64,000 nucleotides of DNA from Paralichthys olivaceus (Eukaryota; Chordata; Actinopteri; Pleuronectiformes; Paralichthyidae). Where the stretch lies: assembly GCF_024713975.1 (NCBI RefSeq), contig NC_091096.1:22628458-22692457 (forward strand), in the 5' to 3' direction. A model generated the notes under the pieces. The model ran no database searches and was not told where the DNA came from. It worked only from the letters and a program-made list of their open reading frames with translations. Both the position numbers and the translations under genes were made by a program. This document shows positions 51,401 through 64,000 of this stretch, piece by piece (within the stretch, counting starts at the first letter, position 1; the number at the start of each line of letters is the position of its first letter).

Positions 51401-54400
51401 TATCTTAGCAGTAGTGCTCTCTTAAGATCAGAGGTTTTCAAAGTCTGACACTGCCTCATCCTACCTTAGCTCCCCCCCAAACTCATCTACATTACTTCCT
51501 GTTTTCCATGATTTGCAAATGGATTTGTGGACAATTATTTGTAATGGATATTGGATATAATGATATCATAACAAATCTAAAAATATATGCATCATGTCCT
51601 TTTGCTCACATAGGACTGATTGACGACTCGTAGAAGGAGAAAATATTGGTGCAATTTGCAGACATTTGGGCTAAGATTTTTAATTTAACTCCCTCCATGA
51701 GCTCTGGGTCACAGCTACTGCTTCAGCTCCAGCTGCCTACTATGTTGGTGAGCTGAACTAATACACAAGCCTTTGAAAAGAACTCTGTGCTTGTACCTGT
51801 CCAATGTCGTCCCCCACAAGATGCTCTCTCTCTTCGTGTAGGGGAAACATGCTGTACTTTGAAAACCTCTGGTTTAGTGTCATAGATAGCAGACTTCTGA
51901 CATTCAGTATTCCATGTGCATGAAAGACCTGATGAAAAGTCAAACACCATCTATGGTTAGTACAACTATGATGACAGTCTACTCACATTATCAATTCATT
52001 TCAAGATCATTAATAATCCCTGCTGATCTGTTAAATCCCTGCAGCATGTTACCAGTTGTTCTGGAGTCATAATGAATACAGAGTCTGATTAGATGCTGTC
52101 ATAAAGTTGACACCTTTGTGCATTTGCCTCAATCCTTTTGCCCCACAGGTACTTCCTGCTGTGTGTAAACTACTTCTTTTATGGTGAGACCGTGACAGAT
52201 TACTTCTTCACACTGGTGCAAAGGGAGGAGCCACTTCGCATCCTCAGCAAATACCACCGCTTCATCTCGTTCGCCCTCTACCTCACAGGTACAAACAAAG
52301 TAAAGCCTGTAAATGTCTGTTTTCATGTTGGTGTGAGGGAAGTATTGACATCACTTCTGTTTACACACATAGATTTCACATTTTCATTTTATAAATGGGT
52401 CACTTTACCACACTACCTCATAGAGATGCATCAGTTCATGTTTTTCAGTGTCGATGTGTCAAGTTCCACATTTTGTTCTAGTATGAAACATTTTAATGCA
52501 GTTCTATGGGCGGACAATTTGAGACCATAACACATAAAGTAAATGTGCCACAAACTGTAACACATGAACACAAGCTGGTGGCCTGTCACTAGCTATACAG
52601 AGGAGACTTGTGGTCGCTTTATCCATTACTTGTGTATCTAGTAGTTAATTTAAAGATAAACTGAGGGACTGTATTTATATCACGCTTTTCTTGTCTTATT
52701 TAACCCTCAAAGCACTTTATAGTACGAGTCACATTCACCCATTCACACACACATTGATACAGCTCTACTATATGATGATCTACTATATAAATCTACTTTT
52801 TCTATTTCAAACTACTGACACAGCCACAAGGGGCAATTTTGGGTTCATCATATTGACCTAGGGCAGGTTGGCAGAGAAGGATCCAGGGGTCGAACCACCA
52901 GCCATTTGATGTATGTCCACAGGACAAGATAAATAAATGTGTTTGCATATAACCATGATTCAAAATGACTGAACTGAGCAGCATGCTGTTCCCCCCAGCA
53001 AGACTCATATCTTTGATGAGTGAGTATGTTGTTTACTCAATGTGTAAATCAATTTGAATTGATCACAGAAGACAAGATGACATCAGGAGCAGCTAAGCTT
53101 GTCTCAGCAGATGCCAGTAAATGATTGATTAGAGCTTTCTTTATACATAGTAAAAGTCTAATTAAAGATATTTCTATATATAAAAATGTAGGTTTTCATA
53201 CTGATCAGGCACAGTTGTAACCAGAGAAGTCCCACTTCCTGTGCTACATTTTGTCTGTTAGTAAGTCAGTGCTGCTATAGCTGCGAAACAGATGGCAAAC
53301 AGGATGTGGTGTGGAAGGAAGCAGCCTTTCTGTCTCCTGTCGATGAGACTCGAGGTGAAATTGAATGTTTTAAGATGATGGTGTCAAACCTACAAGCACT
53401 GCTCAAATGTTTTTTCCTGACAGATTATTATTTATTGGAAAGGATTAAAGAGACCAGTTTCCCAGACTCTTCTATGTGACTGGTTTGACTTCTTCTCCCA
53501 GAGTAAAAATATTTTTGTCTTTTCACAGTTCTCTCTCCTCACTTCATTCTGTGAAATAAATGGCTGCAGCAGTTTTGAGCTCCTCTCTGCTTTTACTACT
53601 GGGCTTGGAAATATGTTGAGCTAAATTTAGCCAGTGTGACCAAACATGACCTGTATTCTGAATGACTGAATCTCCTGCTTCCAGGCTCTACACCTCTGTG
53701 TCATGTCCTTATTAGGTATTTATTACACTATGATATTGTTGTTGTAGGTTTCTGCATGTTTGTGCTGAGTTTGGTGAAGAAACACTACCGCCTTCAGTTC
53801 TACATGGTAAGTAGCACCCTACCTCCTCCTGCCTACCAGCCTCAAGGCCACTCGGTTATTGATGAAGCTTGTTGAGATACAGGCCCTGCAGTTAATGGAG
53901 AAGTGGGCCAGAGATTGTTCTAATTGAAACGTCTGCCACATTGTTAATTCTAAATGTGTAAATCTAGTCATGTGGCCAGTAAACACTGAGCAACACTTTT
54001 TGCTCCCATGTTAGTTAGTTTGTGCAGGTTTTAAGAGCACAGACACTTTTATAGCTACACTCACACAAACAATAACTGACTGATAATGGCATTTGTCCGC
54101 AGCTGAGGCATACTCTAAATACTTTTCACCCTTTCCACTCAACATATTGAATAATGGCGTTTTTCTTCTAGTCACATTTTTGCTGATGGCGTTGTTCAGT
54201 GTATCTGCTAAAAGCCTTCGCCGTGCAGTCACAGCTGATTACTAACTTTGGTGGGAGTCCGTTCACATTATTTTCCTTCAGAAACGTATCATCTGGAAAT
54301 CAGTTGTCTCATAACAGTATCTCTATGTTCAGTTTGTCAGGTTTATTCAGAAATAACAAAAAAAACCTCCAAGTTAACATTGTTGTCTTTGTTTTCTACA

Positions 54401-57400
54401 TGTATGGCTCCTCCTTTTCATCCTGAGATTTATTCTCATTATATTTTTGTTTTTTCAGTTTTGTGTCCATGGCATGTTAGAAACGACACTGACACTTATT
54501 ACGCGCTGTGACTAATTCTGTTGTATTCTCATCTCAGTGCGTACATTTTCCTAACATTATATATGCAGCCTGGCAGGAAAGCTTCTGGAAAATGTTCCAC
54601 AGCAGCTGATTCCGACATTGGCGTTCTCACATACAGCCCTTCAGAAAAATTGCAGGAAAATGTGTGGAGTTCAGTTCCTGTCTGAAAGAAGCTTGAGGTT
54701 GTTTTGGAATAAAAGCTAAATTAAATGTATCCTCGTGAAAAAATACCTTTTGTTAATCTTCTCTTCACAGTTTGGTTGGACCCACGTGACTCTGCTGATT
54801 GTGGTGACTCAGTCTCACCTTATCATTCACAACCTGTTTGAGGGGATGATCTGGTAAGTGAATAGTCCTTCGTCTCTTGTTAAAACTACATCTTAACTAA
54901 ATCAGTGGAAATACACCTTTAATAATAATACTGTAATAATGTTATTTATATGTCCTGAGCATGTACAGACAATCATTGATTAAATTATTACTCTTTTCTG
55001 ATTACGTTACCAGATCTTGTTTTCGTTTAGTCTCATAACGAATGATATAAACTCTCCTTTTTATAGGTTCATTGTGCCAATTTCCTGTGTGATCTGTAAC
55101 GACATTATGGCGTACATGTTTGGTTTCTTCTTCGGCCGCACACCTCTCATCAAGGTTGGTTTGTATCACTCATCTTTTGAGCTTTGTACACTAGATGTTT
55201 TGCACCAACAGAATAACTAAATAAATACATATTTAGAATCATTGTACTCTGTACTGTGTAGCAAACATAGTGAGTATCTATCTACAGGTCTGGGTTTTGG
55301 TTATCAAACATTGTGATATGTTAACTTGGTATCCACACCTTGACTGTGTCCTCTGCAGCTGTCCCCTAAGAAGACGTGGGAGGGATTTATTGGAGGACTT
55401 TTCGCCACCATTGTGTTTGGTATCATGGTAAGATATGATTTTACTACATGCCTCTATAGTTCTCAGTTATTAACACATGAAACAGAGCCTTTGTGGTCTG
55501 ATGTCTAGTGTGTTTATACATAGTAAAGTCTTTGCTGTATTGTCATGTGCTAACATGGCTTAGCGATTCAGTTGATTGTGCCAAGTATTTTAAGATTCCA
55601 TTCAGATGTGGTATTAACATCCATCCTGCGTTATCTAATCACATGTGGTGAAAAGTAAGTTCAGATCTGATTGCATGTAATGCGTCCTGAAATCTGATCA
55701 CTCAGACCACATTTGGATGTGTGTGAATGTAAATACTTCCTGGAACACATAAGAAGGACTGCCTACTCAGCTGACATCCTCAGCTGACATCCTCTTTCGA
55801 ACATTGACGAAAACGTAATGATTAATACTTTTCTAAAATTGGTAAAAATCTGTCTTCATAAGATTGCACAAGATTCACTGAGTCCCTCCTGACTTCTCTC
55901 TGTCTCTCTACCCCTTTCTCTCTCTCACTTGTTAGTGCCTACACATTCACCAACCTACAAAAACACAGTGAGACCTGTTTATGCAACAACATTCGGTCTT
56001 TATGAACACAGATGATGTGATTAGATCTGTCAGGACAGATGTTTATACCAGGTCTGGACAGGGCCTTACACAGTATATTTTAATGACTAAATCTTAATCT
56101 CAGTCCATAGAAAGATCCTCTGTAGCCTCGTTAGACACCATACAGCTGATTCTCCACATGACTTTACCTGTGAAGTGTTGTCCTGCAGGTTAGGGCTGCA
56201 ACTGTAAGTAAGTAACTGACTCTTGCTCTGCTTGCAGTTCTCTTATGTGATGGCTGGCTACCGCTACTTTGTGTGTCCAGTGGAGTTCAACAACGACTCC
56301 AACAGTTTCCAGGTGGACTGTGAACCATCTGACCTGTTCCAGCTGCAGGAATATGCCCTGCCCGCCATCCTGGAGTCTTTCACTGGATGGGTAAGACTCA
56401 ACCTGCACTGTTCCTATCTGGCTTCATTTGTTCGATTTACTCAAGTCCCATTTAAACACTCTATCTGCTGATCTGTTTCAGTCTCACATTTCTGTGTTTT
56501 CTCCACAGACCACTGTGCGCCTCTACCCATTCCAGATCCACAGCATTGCGCTCTCTTCATTTGCCTCCATCGTGGGACCCTTCGGTGGCTTCTTTGCCAG
56601 CGGCTTCAAGAGGGCCTTCAAGATCAAGGTAGAGATCACACAGACAGAGACCCCAGTAACTAATCAACATACACACAGTGTCTGATGCTGCTGTCTCAGT
56701 CTGGTTGAAATCTGCAAAGCCTCCTAGTGTAGGCCAGCATTTTAGAATGTAGTTTATCACACAGATTATTCTTTACATGTGTTTTTTATATATGCATTTA
56801 TTTTATCACTGTTAATGACTTTTCTTTCTAAAATGTGAGATTATGAGTTCAGGCATGTGTATTGTCCTTTGTCCTTTCAGGATTTTGCAAACACTATCCC
56901 GGGGCATGGAGGTATTATGGACAGATTCGACTGCCAGTACCTCATGGCCACATTTGTTAACGTCTACATTGCTAGCTTCATCAGGTAAACACATGACGGC
57001 TGTATGAAATGTGTGACACTATTTTTTTTTAAACTTTTTATGCCAAGTTTTTACTATTTTAGGTAGCTAGTTAGCTGTATTATGCTAAAGATTACAGCTT
57101 TGGTTAGAGCAGATAAACACATTGAAATTCATCCAATACACTTTTACTCATTTGTTTTTTTGTTTTACTGTAGCTCGCAAAGCATTTTGACATGTTGAGA
57201 AATCTGAGCTTGATTATACGTAGCAGGATTTCTACTACGTACATTTTTTGTAACCTGTCACTGCAAAAGTTATTGGGAACAGAATGGCTTTTTGACCGGA
57301 AATGCGCCTCAATGCTGTGGCGCTACACCTGGGCTGCCCTAAAATAAAAAACCTAGAGGGAACACTGCCTAGTTATTGTTGCTGCTAAGCTGTGGTTGGA

Positions 57401-57617
57401 AAGTCACTGTGTGCATGAAGGATTTTGTGAAAGGTTGATTTAGTGGGATGTGTATTTGATGATCTCTCTGCCTTTCACCAGGGGCCCCAACCCCAGCAAA
57501 GTGATCCAGCAGCTCCTGGCCCTGCGAGCAGATCAGCAGCTCTCCATATTCAACTCCCTGAAGGCTCACCTGACAGAGAAGGGCCTGCTTCCGGCGCTGG
57601 AGGAGGCCGCCGCCTAG
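45427..57617 (+). CDS. cds2: CDP-diacylglycerol synthase 2 (phosphatidate cytidylyltransferase), complete
   Basis: Thirteen exons: 45427-45486, 49197-49339, 50079-50175, 50251-50348, 52149-52288, 53748-53806, 54771-54853, 55067-55154, 55359-55427, 56238-56390, 56509-56628, 56881-56984, 57482-57617; 449 residues, all GT-AG and in frame. The enzyme makes CDP-diacylglycerol from phosphatidate and CTP in the ER membrane, feeding phosphatidylinositol synthesis. Seen: a variable acidic N terminus (residues 1-55), [20 protein letters not shown], several hydrophobic membrane segments from about residue 75, the conserved [18 protein letters not shown], and the CdsA-family signature over residues 361-387 ([11 protein letters not shown], then [12 protein letters not shown]). 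CDS2 rather than CDS1 is indicated by [15 protein letters not shown] and the central region around [13 protein letters not shown]. Human CDS2 has 445 residues, so length is normal. Confidence 0.96.
45487..49196 (+). other. cds2: First cds2 intron
   Basis: 3.7 kb phase-0 intron. Nothing clear beyond short AT-rich stretches. Its acceptor tract (49155-49196) is made of TCTG and TG repeats. Confidence 0.75.
50349..52148 (+). other. cds2: cds2 intron 4
   Basis: 1.8 kb intron without a recognised element; open frames are short. AT-rich. Confidence 0.7.
52670..52915 (-). mobile_element. SINE-like fragment in a cds2 intron
   Basis: Phrases in the plus direction: aaagcactttatagtacgag, cattcacccattcacacaca, ggggcaattttgggttcatc and aggggtcgaaccaccagcc, the last being the complement of a B-box-like ggttcgacccc. 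It is a decayed relative of the element at 39605-39836; the A-box end is not clear. Confidence 0.55.
54560..54695. repeat. Short relic of the mxd1-intron repeat family
   Basis: The phrases ggaaagcttctggaaaatgt, ttgcaggaaaatgtgtggag and ctgtctgaaagaagctt resemble the flanking parts of the repeats at 3320, 5370 and 10620 (for example gctgctttcagac). No CACGTG core is present. Confidence 0.35.
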
Positions 57618-60600
57618 ATCTGGCCGCAACCACACTGGCTCCCCTTTGTAGGAGAGACAGGAGGGCAGCACCTGTGGGTGGTGTGCAGCCCTGGAGATCT
57701 GGGAGACTTGCAGTGCTTTGTGTGAGCGAGAACACATCTAAGAAAAAAAACAACAAAGAAAACCAGAAAAAAACCACAGCCTTGGTTCATTCCATTTCAT
57801 TTTCATATGAGGGTCATGTGTTTGTGTTCATACAGTCTGTGAACCTGTTTGTCACACCACTGTTTTCAGGTTGCGTTAGTGAATTACTGTACTGTTACAC
57901 ATTTCCATTATTACAGACTTGTATCTACTCAAACTGTTGAACAAAACGTCGGTCAGCTGTGTATATGGGCATCCTCTATATACCTGTTACTGTGTGTTAA
58001 TATTTTATGGTACATTTCTTTGTTTTAATGCACTGCTCTCTCTGTTACTCACTGTATCTGCCCCCCAGACTTTCAATTTTATTTTCATTATTGTGATTGT
58101 TTCTATTTATATATAGAAGTTTTTATATTTGGTATGTTCTATTATATCTTAATAGGTCGTGTCTGTGATTTATTCAGACTTTTGCCATCTTTTCATGTGC
58201 ATATATGTGTGCGTGTGTCTTTTGTCTGTGTTTGCTGCCATTCAACATTTCAAAGCCTTTAATGCTTAGTCAATTCATTTTAATCATATTCTCCTTTGTT
58301 TATCGTATGGAAATATCAGATGAACGACTGGGTTACTCTGAAGTATTTGATTGAATCTGACAAACAGAGTCCAGTCTCTTGATTCCCATCTGTTGGTGGT
58401 TTTGTTCATATATTAGCACTGCAGCAGAGCTCAATCTGCAAAAAGCTCTTTTATTATGAATGAAGGCCAGACAGTCGATCCTCACCAGTTTGCCATTTCA
58501 TGATAAGAATAGGAATCATTTTATTTTTTGTTTTTATTGACCCCAGTCAGTGTTTCTACTCGGTATGTTCCTGAGGTGGTGGGATTGTTTATTGTGGCCT
58601 TTATTGGGGATGTTGACAGTATCAGTGGTTGAGCTGTGTGTTGTCTCCTCTCCATGTTTCAGAGCAGGAAGTGTGACTGTCACTGGTCTTCTCGACCTAT
58701 CAGAGTGAGTTATGTATCTAATGTTTAAGTTGGAGTAACAATCATCTGCTGTACACATACTCCAGTGTTTGTTACCTGAGGTTCTGAAGCAGGACTCTGA
58801 GATATTGAATATTGGCCAATGTGTGTCTGATTTAGTGGTAAAATATAAAAGCTGAAGCTTCTGTACTGTTGGGTTCATTTTTGTTTTGCGATTTCTAAAA
58901 TTATTCAACTGTCAAGGGACACTGCACTGATTCCTAAACAAACATCTGTAATACGCAAACTGCCAAAACAGTTGTATCTTGTCCTTGTGACAGTAGAACT
59001 TTTTTAAGTCTGGGAAAATAACCCTGATGATGTCACGGTGATGGCCTCCCAAGTTATTTTGGTCTGAGCTTGGGGACAAATCTTGCCTGACAGACTGTTA
59101 AACAACCTGGACTGTGGAATTTTTAAAAAAAGTGGTAATTTAAGTGCAGGATCTAATGAAAAGATCCTATTAAGTTGAATTGTGGGAAGTGTAGTTTCCA
59201 CTAAAAGCCAGGCTATCAACCTCTGCTGCATCAATTTCTTTCTTTCATGCTTTCATTGAAAATATGCTTTTAAACATCAAACTGAGTGAGTCATTACTAG
59301 ATGACAATGTGCAAATATAATAAGCTTAAATACTCAAGTATTTAAAAAATGTTCAATAGATTCCAAAAGCCTCAGATTGTTAATTTTTATCTGGTTAAGT
59401 TTATCTGCAAATCATGTTCAGACACTGCAGTAAAGATTAGTGCAAACTAAGATTTCACTGTTATTATTCAAGCTAATATCCTCATCCGGTCTGTGCACAG
59501 CCATGATTTTGTTTCTGTCCAGTAGGTGTTCATGTGTTTGTCCTTGTCAGTGAAGTGAGATAGAGCAGTTTGTTTTCAGTGTTAAAGGACTAAACAGCAA
59601 TACGAGCATCACAGTCGTCTGTAGCAGGGATGTGAAGCTCAGTATCTCATGGTAATCATATAAAAAACATGCTATCAGAGCCACTGTATGAAGCAAACAC
59701 ACTTCTACATGTTCTTTATTTGCATTTGAATGCCACTCCATATTTCTATGGATTGATTGTCATTCCGTTCATGTTTGTGGTTTGACGTGTGTGATATATC
59801 CAGCCATGCAGTCTTGACTTGATCTGTCTTAAAATATTTATGTTATTGACTGTAATCAAGCCACACCTTTTCAAAGTGACTATATTGTACATTGAAGATG
59901 TTTAGAGATATGTTGAATGTTCTTTACTATTTTTGGTTAGAAGATAATTTAAGTATTTCTGTTATTATTGTTACTGCCATATAGGAAAGAGCATTGAGAT
60001 ACTAGACACGTATTTTCTCTCTGTCTTTTCTTGCTGTGACTTTAGTGCACTTGGGTGTTTTCTCTGCTCATCCCTGGTAGCTGTTGTGTGAATAAGCTTC
60101 TGAAGCAGTGTGGATAGTCGTAGCGCTGCGTTGCACCATCTCCTTCTGAGTAGACAGGAAGTTTTCTGAGAGAAGCTGTGAGGACTTTCAGATACCTCAC
60201 ATTTCTCTCTCTCTGTGGTAGGTTTGACCGTTGAGGTGTTTTGGGCCCCACAGCTCTGTACTGCCATTTCTCTGTGTGGTGTTGTAGACGACCACTAGAG
60301 AGAGCTGGAGCTCCTGTGGTCGGCCACCCACTGTAACACCGATGCTGCATCTGAGCAGAAAGGTGTGACCCCTTGTTACTGCCGTTTGATACATTCCAGT
60401 ACCCCTGAAGTTCAGAGGAGGCGGACCATGAGGGATCAGTAATTTTTTTTTTTTTCGTGGCACTCAGGAAGCCTCCTCTGTGCCGTATCTAATCAAGTCG
60501 GTTTACTATTGTGAATCCTGCCCTGCCAGGAGCCTCTCTAAAAGGAATGTATGGAGTTATGAGTGTCCCACATATACTGTGTAGGCTCCCCCCTGTGGAC

Positions 60601-60770
60601 AGTTATTTTTGTGTTTATAGATTCTCTTTAAAAAGCTATATGAGTTCAGTATAATACTCTTAAACTGTGCAATGGTTTGTGTTAAGTTGTTCGTTTGGCT
60701 AGAGCAAACTGATACTGAAATGTGCTTTGCTTTGTTTCAGAGAATATTAAAGATATATATACAAAAAAAT
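57618..60770 (+). other. cds2: 3'UTR of cds2
   Basis: About 3.1 kb without conserved coding sequence after the stop, ending near an ATTAAA at 60746-60751 followed by a tract ggtcttgtgtgtgactcttg that suits a downstream GU element. Open frames inside (for example 57443-57940) overlap coding sequence or are unrecognised. Confidence 0.65.
60746..60751 (+). terminator. Candidate poly(A) signal of cds2
   Basis: ATTAAA in gagaatattaaagatatata, with a GT-rich stretch about 30 bases downstream. It sits about 600 bp before the next gene. Confidence 0.6.
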
Positions 60771-61190
60771 CACGTGGTCTTGTGTGTGACTCTTGTGCTT
60801 CGGGTCTTCTTCCCTATTTTATAAAAAGATCTGCCGAAAGATAACAGTGGTTTGTTTTATTAATGATGGAAGAACATTAGTATAGCTGACTGTGTGTCAC
60901 ACGTTGATTAATAGTGACTCTGCTGCAGCCTTAGCTCTGAAGCAACATCCTCACAGAAGGAGACAAACCATGATATGAAAACCATTTCCTCTAAGAAGAC
61001 ACCCCTGTTTTATTTCCACACAACCATTAGTCATTTGAAAACTACCCACTACATGAAGCTCTGCAGACCTATTGAATCACTTGGAAGCCATTTACACAGG
61101 ACACTGATAAGAACAAGTATGAACACGGACATAAAGGCAACATGAGGTGACGCGTTATGATGGGTTGAAAAAGAGAACAGATGAACACAC

Positions 61191-61205
61191 AGGAAGTAGG
61201 AAGTG
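61191..61205 (+). promoter_or_regulatory. Tandem ETS-like sites before arhgap25
   Basis: aggaagtaggaagtg holds two GGAAGT cores about 145 bp before the arhgap25 ATG. ETS factors such as PU.1 drive many leukocyte genes, and ARHGAP25 is mainly a leukocyte gene, so the site is suggestive only. Confidence 0.3.
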
Positions 61206-61251
61206 TGATCTGCAATATCTCCAGTTCTTGTCTCTGTGTGTGAGTGTATCA

Positions 61252-61288
61252 GTGTGTGTGTGTGTGTGTGTGTGTGCGTGTGTGTGTG
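61252..61288. repeat. (GT)n microsatellite
   Basis: GT array with one GC interruption, in the presumed 5'UTR or promoter of arhgap25. Confidence 0.93.
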
Positions 61289-61346
61289 CTCCAGTGGGGT
61301 ATACGTGTGAGATGAACCACTAACCTGTTGGACCACTTAAAGGATA

Positions 61347-61410
61347 ATGTCTCTGAAACTACCTCGCAACTGGGACTTCAGCACCTTCAAGGCTGAGACA
61401 GGTCGAATAG
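61347..61410 (+). CDS. arhgap25: Rho GTPase-activating protein 25, first coding exon (partial)
   Basis: The ATG at 61347 opens MSLKLPRNWDFSTFKAETGR, then I, and a strong donor (gtaagcc) follows 61410 in phase 1. As I recall, the N terminus of an ARHGAP25 isoform begins MSLKLPRNWDF in the same way. The rest of the protein (PH domain, RhoGAP domain, coiled coil) is not in the window, so the identity rests on a short peptide. ARHGAP25 acts on Rac in leukocytes. It follows cds2 in the same direction with about 580 bp between the probable cds2 poly(A) site and this ATG. As I recall, ARHGAP25 and MXD1 lie near each other in human 2p13, which supports the call. Confidence 0.75.
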
Positions 61411-64000
61411 GTAAGCCTGAGGCCGTGCTGCGTTCGCCGTCATCAGTGAGGATGTAGCATGCTCACACTTTTGCTCACATTTTCAGAAGCATTACAGTTG
61501 CTGTCATTTAAAGGGATGTAAACTTATAGTAAAAATAGTACAGAGATGGTACAGAAAAAAATCCACATAGCAGACAGTGTATTTCTTATATTTTGTGTTT
61601 CTCCTTTCCTTGAAGACTATTATTTTTTGTACGAAGCATTATATATATATATGTTATATATATATATTTATTTATTTGTACTTATATATACGTATATAGA
61701 CCTTTCTCACTGTGGGTCTGAGCACAGTGGTTGATTTTAATCAGAGTGGTTTTCAGTCTAAAATCACTGTCACTTAATATAGAATGGACTGTGGTATATA
61801 AATATGAAAACAATATCCGTCAATATTATGTCCTCTGAAGTCATGGACACCCAACTGTGGTTGTGTGTGCACATGTGTGTGTGTACAGTGTATTTTACAA
61901 TTACTGCACATAAGTCTAGACTCATTAATACACTACCAGTGTTAATACAGTGTGAGTTCCTCAGTTCCTCTCAACAGTTGCAGCGGTCTGAGATCTGCAC
62001 ACACACAAGAAGAGACAGGCTCAGTTATGCACACTACTGCTATTGTTCACATTGGCACCTTGTTGCTCTGAATCTTATCATTTATACCATCAGTTGTTGT
62101 AGAGCTCCGTAGAAGGAAGTAGCAGCCCTCACCGCATATATTTCATCAGCAACGTTTACTACCAAACTTTTCAGTATAAATGTAAATGTCACATCTGAAA
62201 GGTGTTGATTCCTAGAACAATTCATTACCCTACGTTATTTCAGTGGCCCATGCTTTATTAAATAGTGTGTAACAGGAGTGACGCAGGCTCACAGCAGGAA
62301 ACTGATGCAAGCCTCTGCAGGGCTCTGACTTTAGTGCTGTGTGTCGCTGATAACTGTGCTCACATATACAGTGTGACGGTGTGTGCAGTGCATGTGTGTG
62401 TGTGGGGTCATAAGTCCGTCTACAAAGTCACAGTAGGGTCAAAAATCTATGTCAATGTGGAGCTGACTTTGGGCTAGAGGCGGGGTACACCCAAGCAAGA
62501 AATATGTAGACATGTATATAGTGTATTTTTCTTTAGCTAAATATCAAATTAATTAAATATTTTGAATTAGTTCTTCCAGCGTGTACAAACTCCTCCACCA
62601 GGAGACTCTGGATATCATTTTCCACCGTATCAAAAAGTGAGCGTTGCACACGTCTTTGAGGTGCAGTGAAGCTCTTGGCTCATCATGAGTTGAAGCTACT
62701 TTAAAGGAATTGTGTGTTTGTCAGCGTGGGGTGTGGTGTGACATCGGCCTCTGTGTGTGGGCTCAGGGTTCCTCAACAGCACATTTTAACTCTCCACAAA
62801 TCAAGGGAGGCTGATGCTCGCAAAAATTACACCAAAGGACTCTCCAGCGTCTAGGTGGAGGCCTTCAAAGTGTGGCCGGCCCTGTGGCAATTATGTGGCA
62901 GCTTCCTGTTTATCCCTGTGCGGCCCTTCTTCTTCTCTTCTCCTCCATCATCCTGCTTAAGAAGACACAGTGAATTAAAGAACAACTGAGCGACGGGGCT
63001 CAATCTCACTCCCGATATCTCCACTGTCCCACCACTCTGCGTGTTACTCAGACTGTCTCCATCTTTTCTGGGCCACGTACACCTCGACCTCTGTTCCTTC
63101 ACCACAGCATCGAACTTCCCCACTGTGGCCTCTCAAAGCCACAGAACTCAAGAGTGACACGTATGAGTAAGAACAACTTCTGTCCCCGATGGACTGTTTA
63201 CTTGTCACTTTTGCTGTTTGTGTGTTTGTGCAGAGCTTTTTTTATAACAGTCTGTAGTGCAGAGTGAATAAACAAAACTTTGTGTTCATTCTACCTTGTT
63301 TATCTGCAGTGATTTTGCAGTCAATATTTTTCATAAAATGAAACTAAATGTGATTTATTACTGTTAACATGTGTGGTTTTTACATAAGTTTGAATGATGT
63401 TGTTATTTTATACATTACATGTCGACTATTTCAGAGGTCTTTTAAGCAACCAAAACAAACTTCAAACTCAAGTTCAGAACTTTTCAGTTATTCTAATTTT
63501 ATCAGTATTGAAGGTATTGCATATTCACATGCACTGCACTTCCCTGGACCATTAATAATAGACATGCTAAGTATGCAGGCGATAAGATGAACAGTCTGTA
63601 TGTGGAAAACATGTGTCCCACATACAGACAGACAGATGTTAGTGGAATTATATAGAAATTAATTTCTGACCTTTCTATCTTATTGTTTGTTGGTCAGTCT
63701 GTTGCAGACTATTATGTTTTTCACATAGAAGAATCCCAGCTGCATTCATGCACTGTACACAGAAAACTGATCAGCTCTGACCAGCATTTTCTTTCAGCCT
63801 GAATGTAGGGAAACAAAAATAGAAACTGTGCAGGTCTCTCATTCTTGATAGGCTGATGCATATGAAAAAGGGGGAAGTGCTCTGCAGCAGTTGAGTAGCA
63901 CTAGTGTTTATGTAATGTTTAACCGGTTTAAATGTGACACAGTACATGGTGTTGTTCTCAAAAACAATTTCCCCAATTTTTCTTGTGGTGTTTTTTTCTT
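61411..64000 (+). other. arhgap25: Probable first intron of arhgap25, no exon confirmed
   Basis: No PH-domain exon was recognised before the window ends. The stretch has TA runs near 61640-61690 and short open frames without homology. A possible small exon-like segment near 62580-62635 is reported separately. Confidence 0.55.

Noticed and set aside
62851-63123. 90-codon minus-strand open frame in the arhgap25 intron
   Set aside because: No recognised homology or splice pattern; it does not fit a RhoGAP exon.

Overview
The window looks like nuclear DNA from a teleost fish, probably a percomorph-like species, though the species cannot be fixed from sequence alone. Reasons: spliced genes with GT-AG introns, very abundant CA/GT and tetranucleotide microsatellites, fish-type L2 LINE tails, tRNA-derived SINEs, and a fish-style Pim-like kinase. 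Most of the 64 kb is introns, UTRs and repeats. Five genes can be supported, four of them on the + strand.

Region 1 (1 to about 18.4 kb) is the 3' part of mxd1 (MAD1, a bHLH-Zip MAX partner). Five coding exons lie at 62-161, 8306-8335, 12947-13061, 13204-13363 and 14218-14414; the first exon with the SIN3-interaction helix is upstream of the window. A roughly 4 kb 3'UTR probably ends at an AATAAA at 18397. The introns hold several repeat copies that each carry a CACGTG E-box. Region 2 (18.4-26.5 kb) is intergenic: a small retroposed insertion with a perfect 15-bp target duplication, a tRNA-derived SINE and tetranucleotide arrays. Region 3 (26.5-32.4 kb) is a complete neuronal intermediate-filament gene of alpha-internexin type (519 residues, four coding exons) with an intron inside the rod that differs from the usual type IV layout.

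Region 4 (32.6-45 kb) is AT-rich and repeat-dense. It has an L2-type LINE 3' end, a short broken HIPK-like kinase fragment, and on the minus strand a two-exon Pim-like kinase (308 residues) with unusual active-site residues. Region 5 (45.4-60.8 kb) is a complete 13-exon cds2 gene (CDP-diacylglycerol synthase, 449 residues) with a 3.1 kb 3'UTR. Region 6 (61.3 kb to the end) starts arhgap25: the first coding exon at 61347-61410 is visible and the rest of the window appears to be its first intron.

The genes do not form an operon or shared pathway; this is an ordinary vertebrate gene neighbourhood. As I recall, mxd1 and arhgap25 also share a chromosome region in human (2p13), which is compatible with partly conserved synteny. 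I see no clear new multi-gene system. The items most worth a second look are the Pim-like kinase, the extra intron and microsatellite splice acceptor in the intermediate-filament gene, the E-box-bearing repeats in mxd1, and the retroposed 3'-end fragment.
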